DNA of 62,329 nucleotides from Clostridiaceae bacterium (GTDB lineage: Bacteria; Bacillota; Clostridia; Lachnospirales; Lachnospiraceae): the NCBI GenBank assembly GCA_018378255.1, contig JAGZXV010000008.1, forward strand, positions 1 to 62,329. Reading direction: 5' to 3'. The notes under the pieces are model-generated. The model ran no database searches. It was not told the origin of the DNA and worked only from the letters and a program-made list of their open reading frames with translations. Made by a program: the position numbers and the translations under genes. Below are positions 1 to 7,818 of the stretch, in pieces (the first letter of the stretch is position 1; every line of letters begins with the position of its first letter).

Positions 1-1094
1 CGGACAAATTGGTGCATCTCCGTTTTCGTCACATCTCCCTGTGAATTGATCTGAAGTTTTTCCCTCATGCGTTCGCCGATATCCAGAAGGCATTGGATCA
101 GTATGGGATTAAATATGCCGCATTCCCCCCTGAGAATCATCTTAATAGCCTTTTCATGGGAGTACGCCGGTTTATACACCCGCACGCTGGTCAATGCATC
201 ATATGCGTCTGCCAGTGAAACCACCTGCGCGGATATGGGAATCTCATCCCCTTTTAAATGGTCCGGATATCCGCCCCCGTCATAGCGCTCATGATGCCAG
301 CGGCAGATATCCCGCGCTATCAAAACCAGTTCTTCCTGTCTTCCGTAAGGCGTTGATTCGATGATCTGTGCGCCGATCACGGTGTGCTGTTTCATGGTTT
401 CAAACTCTTCCTCAGTCAGTTTGCCCGGTTTATTCAAAATATCTTCGGAAATGGATATCTTTCCAACATCATGCAGAGCCGCCGCATTGGAAATCAGCGA
501 AATCTGGGATGCAGTCAAACGGTACTGGTCCGTAATCTGAACCATACGCCTTAAAAGCAGTTCCGTAATCATCTGAATATGCAGAACATGGAGGCCGCTT
601 TCCCCATTCCTGAATTCCACAATATTGGACAATATCTCAACCATCAAAAGGTTCGTCTTTTCTTTTTCCAGGATCTGTTCGGTGACTAAACTCTCCAGCT
701 GCTTTTGCTTGGTATAGAGAAGCAGGGTATTCTTAACACGACGCTGGACGGTTCTGCCGTCAAAAGGACGGGCTATATAATCCGTAACACCCAGATCATA
801 GGCGCGGTCTATGTTGACTGAAGATGTTTCTGAGGAAATCGTTATGACTGGTATGGAATTGATAAGCCCGCTTTTATTCATGATAGCAAGCACTTCGAAC
901 CCATCCATTCTGGGCATCACGATATCCAATAAAATTAAAGAAATCTCTTCGCTGTGTTTATTGATCACTGTTATAGCATCCAAACCATCAACTGCCTCCA
1001 GGATCTCATATTCCTGCATCAGCATATCTGTCAACAGCGCACGGTTGAACTCGGTATCATCTACAATCAGTATTTTCTGTTTTTTATCTGCCAT
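1..1094 (-). CDS. HD-GYP domain response regulator (3' end cut by window edge)
   Basis: Two-component response regulator with a c-di-GMP phosphodiesterase-type output. Translating the minus strand from the ATG at 1094 gives an N-terminal receiver domain (acidic pair VDD at 11-13, phospho-acceptor Asp57 in LLDIVMP, Lys-type site replaced by the 'ARPF' end of the domain), then an HD-GYP domain with HDVGKI, the HHERYDGGGYP block and LKGDEIP. This matches the known RpfG-like family, which hydrolyses cyclic dinucleotides in the cytoplasm. About 364 codons are visible and the frame is open to base 1, so the extreme C-terminus is missing. No sensor kinase is adjacent on the right; its partner may lie beyond the left edge. 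Cyclic dinucleotide hydrolysis is inferred from family, not shown. Confidence 0.9.
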   Translation of the reverse strand, partial: MADKKQKILIVDDTEFNRALLTDMLMQEYEILEAVDGLDAITVINKHSEEISLILLDIVMPRMDGFEVLAIMNKSGLINSIPVITISSETSSVNIDRAYDLGVTDYIARPFDGRTVQRRVKNTLLLYTKQKQLESLVTEQILEKEKTNLLMVEILSNIVEFRNGESGLHVLHIQMITELLLRRMVQITDQYRLTASQISLISNAAALHDVGKISISEDILNKPGKLTEEEFETMKQHTVIGAQIIESTPYGRQEELVLIARDICRWHHERYDGGGYPDHLKGDEIPISAQVVSLADAYDALTSVRVYKPAYSHEKAIKMILRGECGIFNPILIQCLLDIGERMREKLQINSQGDVTKTEMHQFV

Positions 1095-1176
1095 ATTTAT
1101 CTTTATCTCCCGGATCTCATTTCAATCGCTGCTGCCGCAGGAAGTATAAATCCGCAGGACTGCCTGCTTTCTCTCT

Positions 1177-1205
1177 ATTTTACCATCACTTTGCGAGAAA
1201 GTCTA
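1177..1205 (-). promoter_or_regulatory. Probable sigma-A promoter of the HD-GYP gene
   Basis: On the minus strand a TAGACT -35 (1200-1205) and a TAAAAT -10 (1177-1182) are separated by 17 bp, about 80 bp upstream of the start at 1094. The match is fair, not perfect. Confidence 0.45.
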
Positions 1206-1254
1206 TTTCATTACAGCCTTTAGGTTGAAACAGTTGCTACAGCACATCCTTCCC

Positions 1255-1283
1255 TTGAATATAAAATATGAATCGGTTAAAGT
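1255..1283 (+). promoter_or_regulatory. Probable promoter of the AraC/ABC exporter operon
   Basis: TTGAAT (1255-1260) and TAAAGT (1278-1283) with a 17-bp spacer lie about 80 bp upstream of the AraC-family start at 1361. The -10 is weak, which would fit activation by the AraC protein itself. Confidence 0.4.
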
Positions 1284-1360
1284 TAGTTTACAAAAACGGA
1301 CACGGAAAGAGAGGAATAAATTCCCCTTTTCGCCTATTCTTTCTTTGAGGAGGTAAAAAC

Positions 1361-2227
1361 ATGGAGTGGTTAAAACATTTAAGCAGCGCCATTGACTATA
1401 TAGAAAACAATCTGACCGGTGAAATTTCTTATGATACGGCGGCTCAGACAGCCTGCTGTTCCACCTATAATTTCCAGCGGATATTTTCCTATATGGCCGG
1501 AATTTCTTTGTCGGAATATATACGCAGGCGCAAAATGACCCAGGCGGCATTTGAACTTCAGTCCACCAATCAAAAGGTGCTGGATATTGCCTTAAAGTAT
1601 GGCTATACGTCCCCCACCTCATTTAACCGGGCATTTCAGAGCGTGCATGGAATTTCTCCTGTTTTGGCAAAGTCAGAGGGCTGCCTTTTAAACGCATATC
1701 CACCCATCAGATTTTCACTGCAAATGACAGGAGGTACTGCTATGGCATATCGGATTGAACAAAAAGAAGAGCTGCGGATTGTGGGCATACGGACCCCGAT
1801 GACTGAGGACATGGAACATAACAGAGAGATCATTCCCGGGTTTTGGGACGAATGTCTGCACCATAAAAAACATCTGGAAATCGGACGCCTGTCCAATTTA
1901 AGGCCGGACGGTATTTTAGGAGTATCGGTCTGCGAGGGCCCGGCCAGCCTCTATTATTATATTGCCTCCGCCTCCAGCCTGCCCGCGCCGGAGGGCATGA
2001 CCGAATATCTGATTCCGGCAGCCACATGGGTTATTTTCGAAAGCGACGGCCCATATAAGGAATCCGTACACAATATTTTCAAGCGTTTTTTGACGGAATG
2101 GCTGCCATTTTCAGGTTATGCCTATGCCGAACTTCCGGATATCGAAGTCTACCCCTTTGCAAAAGATAAGCCGGCGTTTGGACATACCCAGGTGTGGATC
2201 GCTGTAAAAAAAGAAAAGGAGTTCTGA
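1361..2227 (+). CDS. AraC-family regulator with GyrI-like effector-binding domain
   Basis: Transcriptional regulator of 288 aa. The N-terminal ~100 residues are an AraC/XylS double helix-turn-helix (YIENNLTGEIS, then the second helix pair ending VHGISPVLA). From about residue 128 the protein continues as a GyrI-like/Rob-type small-molecule binding domain (MAYRIEQKEELRIVGIRTPM start, WVIFESDGPY and PDIEVYPF near the end). This architecture is known in SoxS/Rob/BmrR-like multidrug-responsive regulators. The start is set by GAGGAGG just upstream of the ATG. The ABC exporter genes follow 3 bp later, so the protein probably senses a toxic ligand and switches on its own exporter; that role is inferred. 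Confidence 0.88.
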   Translation: MEWLKHLSSAIDYIENNLTGEISYDTAAQTACCSTYNFQRIFSYMAGISLSEYIRRRKMTQAAFELQSTNQKVLDIALKYGYTSPTSFNRAFQSVHGISPVLAKSEGCLLNAYPPIRFSLQMTGGTAMAYRIEQKEELRIVGIRTPMTEDMEHNREIIPGFWDECLHHKKHLEIGRLSNLRPDGILGVSVCEGPASLYYYIASASSLPAPEGMTEYLIPAATWVIFESDGPYKESVHNIFKRFLTEWLPFSGYAYAELPDIEVYPFAKDKPAFGHTQVWIAVKKEKEF

Positions 2228-2230
2228 TCT

Positions 2231-3178
2231 ATGGAACATGAAACTGCTGTCTATACAGATCGTTTGGTAAAACAATATAAAAACGGCGTGCGGGCCTTGG
2301 ACGGCCTGTCTCTGGAAGTAAAAAAAGGCACTGTCTTCTCCCTTCTGGGTAAAAATGGCGCCGGAAAATCCACATTAATCAATATCCTGACCACTTTTCT
2401 TTCCCCCACATCCGGAGAGGTGGTCATGTTCGGAAAGCATCTTCCCGAAGATGCCAAAGAGGTCCGTTCCCGGATCGCATGTGTCGCACAGAATATCTCC
2501 ATTGATCCCTATTTATCTTTTATGGAAAACATGATATTTCAGAGCAGACTGTACCGCATACCTAAAAATGAGGCACAAAAACGCATACAGATGCTGATTT
2601 CCGTTTTTGAACTGGATCCCTATCTGAACTATCCCGTTTTCTCTTATTCCGGCGGCATTAAAAGACGGCTTGACCTGGCGCTGAGCCTGATCCCCAATCC
2701 TCAAATCCTGTTTTTGGATGAGCCGACAGCTGGCATGGATCTGCAGTCCCGCATGGCTTTGTGGGACATGATACGAAAAATACGGAATGATCTCGGTACG
2801 ACCATCTTTTTGACCACTCATTATCTGGAAGAGGCGGACCAGCTCAGTGACAGAATCTGCATAATCCGGGATGGAAAATCGGTAATTCAGGGTTCCCCAT
2901 GGGAATTAAAAACTTATCTCAGGCAGAATACGCTAAAAATCCGTTTTCCTGGCATTTCCCAGTCCGAACAATGGAAATCCCGTCTGTCCCTGCTGATGGC
3001 CCCCGGACAGGTTCAGATTCATAATAACGAGATTCTAATCAGTTCTTCCGACCTTAACGCAGATATGGAAAAGGCCGGGCTCTTTCTCTTCCGGAACCAT
3101 ATTCCATTTCTTGGAATCGGCATAGAGGAACCTGCTTTGGAGGATGTTTTTTTGAGATTAACGGAGGGGGAAATATAA
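2231..3178 (+). CDS. ABC exporter ATP-binding protein, DrrA-like
   Basis: ATPase subunit (315 aa) of an ABC-2 type exporter. Walker A is GKNGAGKST at about 40-48, the signature is YSGGIKRR, and Walker B is LFLDEPTAGMD followed by the H-loop TTHYLEEAD. The C-terminal ~90 residues form the extension usual in daunorubicin-resistance (DrrA) type ATPases. The gene follows the AraC regulator by 3 bp and its stop overlaps the permease start by one base (TAATG), so translation is probably coupled. The likely role is drug or natural-product efflux; the substrate is unknown. Confidence 0.92.
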   Translation: MEHETAVYTDRLVKQYKNGVRALDGLSLEVKKGTVFSLLGKNGAGKSTLINILTTFLSPTSGEVVMFGKHLPEDAKEVRSRIACVAQNISIDPYLSFMENMIFQSRLYRIPKNEAQKRIQMLISVFELDPYLNYPVFSYSGGIKRRLDLALSLIPNPQILFLDEPTAGMDLQSRMALWDMIRKIRNDLGTTIFLTTHYLEEADQLSDRICIIRDGKSVIQGSPWELKTYLRQNTLKIRFPGISQSEQWKSRLSLLMAPGQVQIHNNEILISSSDLNADMEKAGLFLFRNHIPFLGIGIEEPALEDVFLRLTEGEI

Positions 3179-3933
3179 TGAATATTTTAACAATCTTACG
3201 GCGCAGCGTGAAATGGCGTCTTTATAATCCGGCCACCATTCTGGTCACCATCATACAGCCATTGATCTGGCTGGCGTTATACAGCACAACTGCGGGCCAG
3301 GCTATGAATGCAGCGGGAATTGGACATTATACCTCCTTTATCCTGCCCGGCCTGATTGTGCTGGTCTGCTTCGGCGTATGCAGCAGCACCGGAATCATGA
3401 ATTATCTGACCCGCAGGGACGGTAGTTTTTACAGAATCCTGCCTGCTCCTGTTTCCAGGATTTCTATCGCTGCCGGCCAGATTTTAGAGGCGGTTCTCTG
3501 TTCCTTTTTCGAGGTCTGCATCATGTGCGGGCTCAGCCTGCTTTTATCCGCCAGGTTCTCCTTTGGGGCGGGGGAACTGGGTTTGGCTGTGCTCATTTTG
3601 TTTATGGCTTCCTTTTTTATGGCCGGACTGGCCTATACCATCAGCCTGTGCCTGCCCAACGAAGTGATCTATGAAACCGTGATGAACGGCGTTGTCCTCC
3701 CCATTTTCTTTCTCAGCACAGCCCTGTTTCCGGCAGACATGATGAGCGGAAAGCTGGCCGTTGCCATCCTTCTGAACCCCTTCACCCATGTGATCAATGG
3801 ACTTCGTGATCTGATCATATACGGCGATGCCGAGCCCGGATATCTGTTCTTTCTCTTCTTCATGCTTTTATGTCTGGATATTTTTATTCTGTTCTGTGCA
3901 CACTGCAGGCTGGAAAGAGCGGAGGACCTTTGA
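3178..3933 (+). CDS. ABC-2 type exporter permease, DrrB-like
   Basis: Membrane subunit of 251 aa with about six hydrophobic segments and the ABC-2 permease pattern (YTSFILPGLIVL, RRDGSFYRILPAPVSR, and LNPFTHVINGLRDL near the C-terminus). It partners the ATPase encoded immediately upstream; the two reading frames share one base. No binding protein is present, as expected for an exporter. It ends the three-gene AraC-ATPase-permease unit. The exported compound cannot be told from sequence. Confidence 0.9.
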   Translation: MNILTILRRSVKWRLYNPATILVTIIQPLIWLALYSTTAGQAMNAAGIGHYTSFILPGLIVLVCFGVCSSTGIMNYLTRRDGSFYRILPAPVSRISIAAGQILEAVLCSFFEVCIMCGLSLLLSARFSFGAGELGLAVLILFMASFFMAGLAYTISLCLPNEVIYETVMNGVVLPIFFLSTALFPADMMSGKLAVAILLNPFTHVINGLRDLIIYGDAEPGYLFFLFFMLLCLDIFILFCAHCRLERAEDL

Positions 3934-3998
3934 CATTTATATGAACGCGAGCCTGCGGCCTGCGGTTCAAAATAACGGAAACATTTGACATCCATCAG

Positions 3999-4050
3999 TG
4001 TGCAATATTAAAATGAAAGAAACAGGTCACTGCTGTCATTTTTAATATCT
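3999..4050 (+). terminator. Weak hairpin after the exporter operon
   Basis: An imperfect stem pairs ATATTAAAATGA with TCATTTTTAATAT around a roughly 20-nt loop, about 70 bp after the permease stop. It is AT-rich and has only a short T stretch inside the right arm, so termination is possible but uncertain. Confidence 0.3.
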
Positions 4051-4078
4051 ATCAGCCCGAAACGGAGGGAGCGGATCT

Positions 4079-4474
4079 ATGAAATGGTATCTTGTTCTGC
4101 ACTTCATAAATTTATATCTATTGCCTTTTATCGAGCTTGGAATTATGATGCTGCTGTTTCCTTCGGGAGACAGAACGGATATGGCATCAGCAGTCCTGTT
4201 CGGATATATCCCTTTGGGCTGTTTTGCCATTTCTGTATTATATGGCATGAAAAAAAGAGACGGCTTTGCGGACCATTCTTTCTCAGCCGCACTGCTTTGT
4301 ATCTTTACCGCGTTTTTCCCGTTTCTGACAGGCACGGGATTTTTCGAACGGCTTCGCTCCATGCTAATTATAGCATTCAGCTATTTTATCATCTCATTAA
4401 TGGGAGGGATTGCAGGGATTATCGGATACGTTTTTTATAATCATTTAAAAGCGATGCTCAAGAAGAAAAAATAA
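4079..4474 (+). CDS. Small integral membrane protein, unknown function
   Basis: A 131-aa protein not recognised as a named family. It has about four hydrophobic segments (starting WYLVLHFINLYLLPF, and ending ISLMGGIAGIIGYVF) and finishes in a run of lysines, which suggests a cytoplasmic C-terminus. The start at 4079 has GGAGGGAG upstream. It stands alone between the exporter operon and the large inverted repeat, and its stop is about 50 bp from the first arm of that repeat. No function is proposed. Confidence 0.65.
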   Translation: MKWYLVLHFINLYLLPFIELGIMMLLFPSGDRTDMASAVLFGYIPLGCFAISVLYGMKKRDGFADHSFSAALLCIFTAFFPFLTGTGFFERLRSMLIIAFSYFIISLMGGIAGIIGYVFYNHLKAMLKKKK

Positions 4475-4526
4475 TTATTTTGCTGCCGGAAATCCACTCT
4501 TTTTACCGCCACAGCCAGAGAACTCA

Positions 4527-4875
4527 GCAGGAAAGCGGGGAGAGGCGGCGCCCGGAGGGCCTGTGGTTCGGCAAGGGCCGGGCGGCTTGTATCGAACGGC
4601 CGCTAAAGGCGTCTGGAAACCGTTTAGTGGAAGTTAGTCCGCAGGCATGGAAAAAGACGGGCAGTAACTGAAATCCAAATCAGTTTCTGATGCCCACTGA
4701 ACGGTGAAGTCCATAAAGAGTTCACCGTGAATGGGCATCGGACCGTCTTTTTCCATGCCTGCGGACTTAGTTCCACTTACGGTTGGAAGCCGTCTTTAGC
4801 GGCCGTTCGATACAAGCTGCCCGGCCCTTGCCGAACCACAGGCCCTCCGGGCGCCGCCTCTCCCCGCTTTCCTGC
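4527..4875. repeat. 349-bp near-palindromic element with two internal hairpins
   Basis: The arms 4527-4651 and about 4744-4875 are inverted copies of each other, with long exact blocks (for example GCCCGGAGGGCC-type GC-rich runs and TCCGCAGGCATGGAAAAAGACG) broken by a few substitutions around 4605-4630 and 4770-4795. Between the arms lie two further hairpins: AACTGA...TCAGTT at about 4657-4682 and GATGCCCA...TGGGCATC (4689-4739) with an inner CGGTGAA/TTCACCG stem. A transcript could fold into a three-way junction on a ~125-bp stem. It fills the gap between a plus-strand gene ending at 4474 and a minus-strand gene ending at 4895. No protein is supported here; short open frames inside are by-products of the repeat. 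Confidence 0.9.
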
Positions 4876-4894
4876 GTACCTTTCTCCAATCGCC

Positions 4895-5149
4895 CTATAG
4901 ATCAGCATCCTTCCACTTCCACCATTTCAGTCTTTCCGGATCCGGATTTTTTACAGATGCATAATACACGGCGCAGCGGTACACATAAAGCTGGCACCGG
5001 TCGATCCTGCATCCTTTCATCAGACATTCTTTCTCATATATCTTTTCCGGATCCTGGTCTTTTAACGATTCAATCGTATCGAATCCCAGCATGATCAGAT
5101 CTTTTTCCGTCTCTTTTCCCACACCGGGAATCTTCCTAAGCTCTCCCAT
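4895..5149 (-). CDS. Cdd1-like helix-hairpin-helix protein (pathogenicity locus family)
   Basis: An 84-aa protein matching the small 'pathogenicity locus' Cdd1 family. It opens with a helix-hairpin-helix (LRKIPGVGKETEKDL) that normally contacts DNA non-specifically, followed by the family's Cys-containing CLMKGCRIDRCQLYVYRCAVYYA stretch (positions about 43-65) and a C-terminal WWKWKD. The start ATG lies inside the end of the upstream SRPBCC gene (14-bp overlap), so the two are co-translated. The family has no settled function; a role in DNA handling is only inferred from the HhH motif and from the neighbouring Fpg/Nei-like gene. Confidence 0.8.
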   Translation of the reverse strand: MGELRKIPGVGKETEKDLIMLGFDTIESLKDQDPEKIYEKECLMKGCRIDRCQLYVYRCAVYYASVKNPDPERLKWWKWKDADL

Positions 5150-5546
5150 GGTTTTTAAGCTCCCTTCTCAAATCCTTCATATACCGCCTTTGCTGCAGGC
5201 GGAGGAAGATGCCGGCAAATGGTTTCATAGTCCACTTTTTCACCTCGATGCACTCTCTGAAATCGAGAATGGTCCCCTCCTTTGTGCTGGTAAATATTCC
5301 GGTCCAATGACCAGCCATATTTTCATTTTCCATATCAAATTCATAACGGCCAGGCGGTTTTAATGCGGTTATGGTAAAATTGGTGGCATAACCGCTTTTT
5401 GTGTATTCCACAAATTTTTTCCCGCCTTCCATCGTTTCAATCCGGCTCAGACCGCTTCTCCAGCCATAATCCTTCAAATCCGTCACAACTGCCCACACCT
5501 GTTCTATCGGGCAGTTAAACACCACCTTAATTCTCGCTTCCGTCAT
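5136..5546 (-). CDS. SRPBCC (START-like) family protein
   Basis: A roughly 136-aa cytoplasmic protein with the polyketide-cyclase/START-like fold: an opening beta strand and helix (ARIKVVFNCPIEQVWAVVTD), a central beta sheet (YEFDMENENMAGHWTG) and a long C-terminal helix (FLRLQQRRYMKDLRREL). Such proteins bind a hydrophobic ligand in a cavity; no catalytic residues can be assigned. Two ATGs lie close together: the one at 5546 is preferred because GAGAGG sits eight bases ahead of it, the one at 5552 is only two bases from it. It overlaps the Cdd1-like gene downstream and follows the Fpg-like gene by about 65 bp. Confidence 0.8.
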   Translation of the reverse strand: MTEARIKVVFNCPIEQVWAVVTDLKDYGWRSGLSRIETMEGGKKFVEYTKSGYATNFTITALKPPGRYEFDMENENMAGHWTGIFTSTKEGTILDFRECIEVKKWTMKPFAGIFLRLQQRRYMKDLRRELKNHGRA

Positions 5547-5611
5547 GCTCATAACCTCTCAGATTTTTATTCTCTCCCCGCGTTTTGACGGGATCTTCCC
5601 CTCTTTTATCA

Positions 5612-6442
5612 TCAATTCCCGTTTTCCGGCTGGCAGCGGGGGCAGAAATACACGGAGCCGCCCAGATACGCCATCTTTGTAATCTCCCCGCCGCAGTAAG
5701 GGCACCCTGACTGATAAGTGATTTTAGAGAGCAGGGTCTGATAACCTCCGGGCCGGCCGTACAGATTCTTTTCCGTATTCCGCCCTCCCTGTCGGATCAT
5801 CTTGTTCATGATCTCTTTTACCGCTTCCAGAAGCTTCTTTTTCTCATCTCCGGACAAGGTGCCGATCTTCCGTTTTGGATGAATTCCGGCATAGAGCAGA
5901 ATATCCTGCAATGAACCGTTTCCCAGTCCGGGGATTCTCTGTTCTGTTGCAAGAAAAGCCTTAGCACTCATATTCTGCTTCTCTGAGCCCAGCAATTCCA
6001 TAAAAATCCCATCAAATTTCTCATCAAACAGGGAAAGGCCATATTTGTTCTTTTCATAGTATTCATTATAAAAATTCCCGGTATGGCAGTAGATCCCTCC
6101 GTACATTGCCACCGTAAAACCCAAACCGGAACCGTCCTCAAACTCGATCAGAAGCTGGTGCTTTCCCGGCCTGGGCGCTTTTGGCTCCAGCAGCCTGATA
6201 TTGACGCCGTCGTTTACAGCGAGACGGATATCATTGTCAAAAATCATTTCCACGTAGCTTCCGAACGCCTCTGTTTTTTCCAGCTTACATCCGGTTAATT
6301 TATCTCCATACTGCGCCGGATCTCCGTTAAACCAGCAGAATTTATGAACATAGGAAGGCGGCCGGACCTCTTTTACAATCCGGCCCGCCGCCTCGTCATT
6401 CAGATTTTTTGCTAATACCAATGCCTCCGGCAATTCAATCAT
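5612..6442 (-). CDS. Fpg/Nei-like DNA glycosylase fold protein lacking Pro2
   Basis: A 276-aa member of the Fpg/Nei fold. It has the N-terminal ELPE block, the helix-two-turn-helix (RIPGLGNGSLQDILLYAGIHP) and a C-terminal zinc finger with Cys247, Cys250, Cys267 and Cys270 (CPYC...CPRCQ). Known active enzymes use the N-terminal Pro exposed by Met removal as the nucleophile and an Arg on the zinc-finger turn. Here residue 2 is Ile and the Arg position is Gly262. GAGAGGG seven bases upstream fixes the start, so the missing Pro is not a start error. It may bind damaged or abasic DNA without classical lyase chemistry, or use another nucleophile. Databases often call such proteins endonuclease VIII; that name is doubtful for this one. 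Confidence 0.82.
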   Translation of the reverse strand: MIELPEALVLAKNLNDEAAGRIVKEVRPPSYVHKFCWFNGDPAQYGDKLTGCKLEKTEAFGSYVEMIFDNDIRLAVNDGVNIRLLEPKAPRPGKHQLLIEFEDGSGLGFTVAMYGGIYCHTGNFYNEYYEKNKYGLSLFDEKFDGIFMELLGSEKQNMSAKAFLATEQRIPGLGNGSLQDILLYAGIHPKRKIGTLSGDEKKKLLEAVKEIMNKMIRQGGRNTEKNLYGRPGGYQTLLSKITYQSGCPYCGGEITKMAYLGGSVYFCPRCQPENGN

Positions 6443-6549
6443 CCTCTGTCCCTCTCTTTTCCCGTAGTCTATCCTCTATCATTATTATAACTTCCGGCCC
6501 TCATCAGACCTCTCTCTGATATGCCTGTCCGGACTGCCGTTCCCCTTCT

Positions 6550-6981
6550 CTATTTCTTAGGCGGCTGCGCCCGGATCGCCAGCAGGTCTTTGACGTTATC
6601 CAGAATTTCCTCTGATGTCACCTCAATCATCAGCCACCTGGAACCATTAAATAATTTCGTATTTTTATACAGTTCCTTGAGATATGCAGTAAATGAAGTC
6701 AGCACCAGTTCCGCTTCCGGCGCCTCTTTTCTCCCGATGGAGATCAGGCAGGTAAAATATCCCCGGTCCGGGTACAGAGTACACAGAGAACGGCCGCTCT
6801 TTTTATACTTCACATTCCATCCCGGCGCTCCCGAACACACGCTGTATTCCAAATTCGGCGTAAGGGAATATGTGCTTTCTATGAACTCACACAGTTCCGT
6901 CCAGAGAGGGCTTTTGACAAATTCCTTTATATCCTCTGCTGTTGGAGGACTGCCCTTTGAAAATTTCTCACTCCATTCCAT
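6550..6981 (-). CDS. DUF3788 family protein
   Basis: A 143-aa cytoplasmic protein of the uncharacterised DUF3788 type, seen from its conserved W(F/Y)SEKF opening, CSGAPGWNVKYKKSGRSLCTLYP block (about 56-78) and the C-terminal KDLLAIRAQPPK. The open frame extends 27 codons further upstream, but GGAAGGGA just before the ATG at 6981 and the family pattern support the shorter start. It has its own promoter with a 22-bp palindrome on the -35 region. Small DUF3788 proteins are common in Firmicutes as single genes; no function is known. Confidence 0.8.
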   Translation of the reverse strand: MEWSEKFSKGSPPTAEDIKEFVKSPLWTELCEFIESTYSLTPNLEYSVCSGAPGWNVKYKKSGRSLCTLYPDRGYFTCLISIGRKEAPEAELVLTSFTAYLKELYKNTKLFNGSRWLMIEVTSEEILDNVKDLLAIRAQPPKK

Positions 6982-7020
6982 ATAAACTCCCTTCCTCACT
7001 GTTTTATTTATCTGTTTTTT

Positions 7021-7057
7021 ATTATACCAGATGGAATATGACAACTGCATGTCATAT
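7021..7057 (-). promoter_or_regulatory. Promoter with palindromic operator upstream of DUF3788 gene
   Basis: On the minus strand a perfect TATAAT (7021-7026) lies 40 bp from the start at 6981. The place of the -35 box is taken by ATATGACA-ACTGCA-TGTCATAT (7036-7057), a palindrome with 8-bp perfect arms. No good -35 hexamer is present, so an activator or repressor probably binds the palindrome. Confidence 0.5.
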
Positions 7058-7072
7058 TTCATATTATTAACT

Positions 7073-7816
7073 CTAATGACTGCTGTTTACATCCCTCTTT
7101 TTCAGCAGCAGCAGTGAAATACAGGCCGCACCGCTGAGATAAAAAATGCTCATTACCAGAAACAGAATCATCCGGCCGGACAGCAGATCGTCGCTCTGGT
7201 TGCTGTTCATCGCGATCATCATCAGCCCGTAAGGCCAGTAAAGGCCCATTCCAGCCACATTTATCAGCATACCGGAAATTCCGCCCAGCAGCCCGATAAC
7301 CACAGGTATGGAAAAGCTCTTTATCACCATGGACAATAACAGCTGCAGAGCGGCAATGACCATGCCTCCCCAGGTTCCCCGGATCAGCCAGACTGCCACA
7401 ACTGCGGGAGGAAAGCCCGGAATTCCTGCGGCCTTTCCTCCCCCCACATATAAGATCCATACGAAAATCTGCAGCAAAACAGTCAGCTTCACGGCTTCAA
7501 AAAGTTTTGCCCCGTACAGGCAGGATATGGGAACCGGGGCTGTCATAAATAAGTTCCAGTTCCCGTTCATATGCTCCAGCCTCCAAAGATAAGAACAGCA
7601 GATGGCGATCATCGGCCCATAGAACAGATTGGCATAAAACAGGGTGACCTGTGTCCACAAATCATACCAGCCGTTCTTTAGTATCCCCAGATTCATTTGA
7701 TAATTAACAGTCCCCATCACCGCCGGAAAAATGGGAATCAGAAAAAAAACAAACCACCATGGATTGTGGGCCAGCTTTTTGTGTTCTGCCCTCACCGCAA
7801 TTTTAAATCCTCTCAT
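7073..7816 (-). CDS. ABC-2 permease, lantibiotic-protection type (LanG/MutG-like)
   Basis: Integral membrane subunit of about 247 aa with six hydrophobic segments. The opening FKIAVRAEHKKLAHNPWWF and the WRLEHMNGNW block are typical of the lantibiotic immunity / bacitracin export permeases, which remove peptide antibiotics from the membrane. The true start is the ATG at 7816, preceded by AAGGAGGG; a longer frame begins at 7855 but overlaps the upstream gene. It is the last gene of an ATPase-permease-permease operon. No lantibiotic precursor or modification gene is seen nearby, so a resistance role is more likely than self-immunity. Confidence 0.85.
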   Translation of the reverse strand: MRGFKIAVRAEHKKLAHNPWWFVFFLIPIFPAVMGTVNYQMNLGILKNGWYDLWTQVTLFYANLFYGPMIAICCSYLWRLEHMNGNWNLFMTAPVPISCLYGAKLFEAVKLTVLLQIFVWILYVGGGKAAGIPGFPPAVVAVWLIRGTWGGMVIAALQLLLSMVIKSFSIPVVIGLLGGISGMLINVAGMGLYWPYGLMMIAMNSNQSDDLLSGRMILFLVMSIFYLSGAACISLLLLKKRDVNSSH

Positions 7817-7818
7817 CT

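Noticed and set aside
4480..5094. Open reading frames of 63 and 103 codons across the large inverted repeat
   Set aside because: They follow the arms of the palindrome, lack ribosome sites and have Arg/Pro/Ser-rich compositions typical of chance frames in GC-rich DNA.
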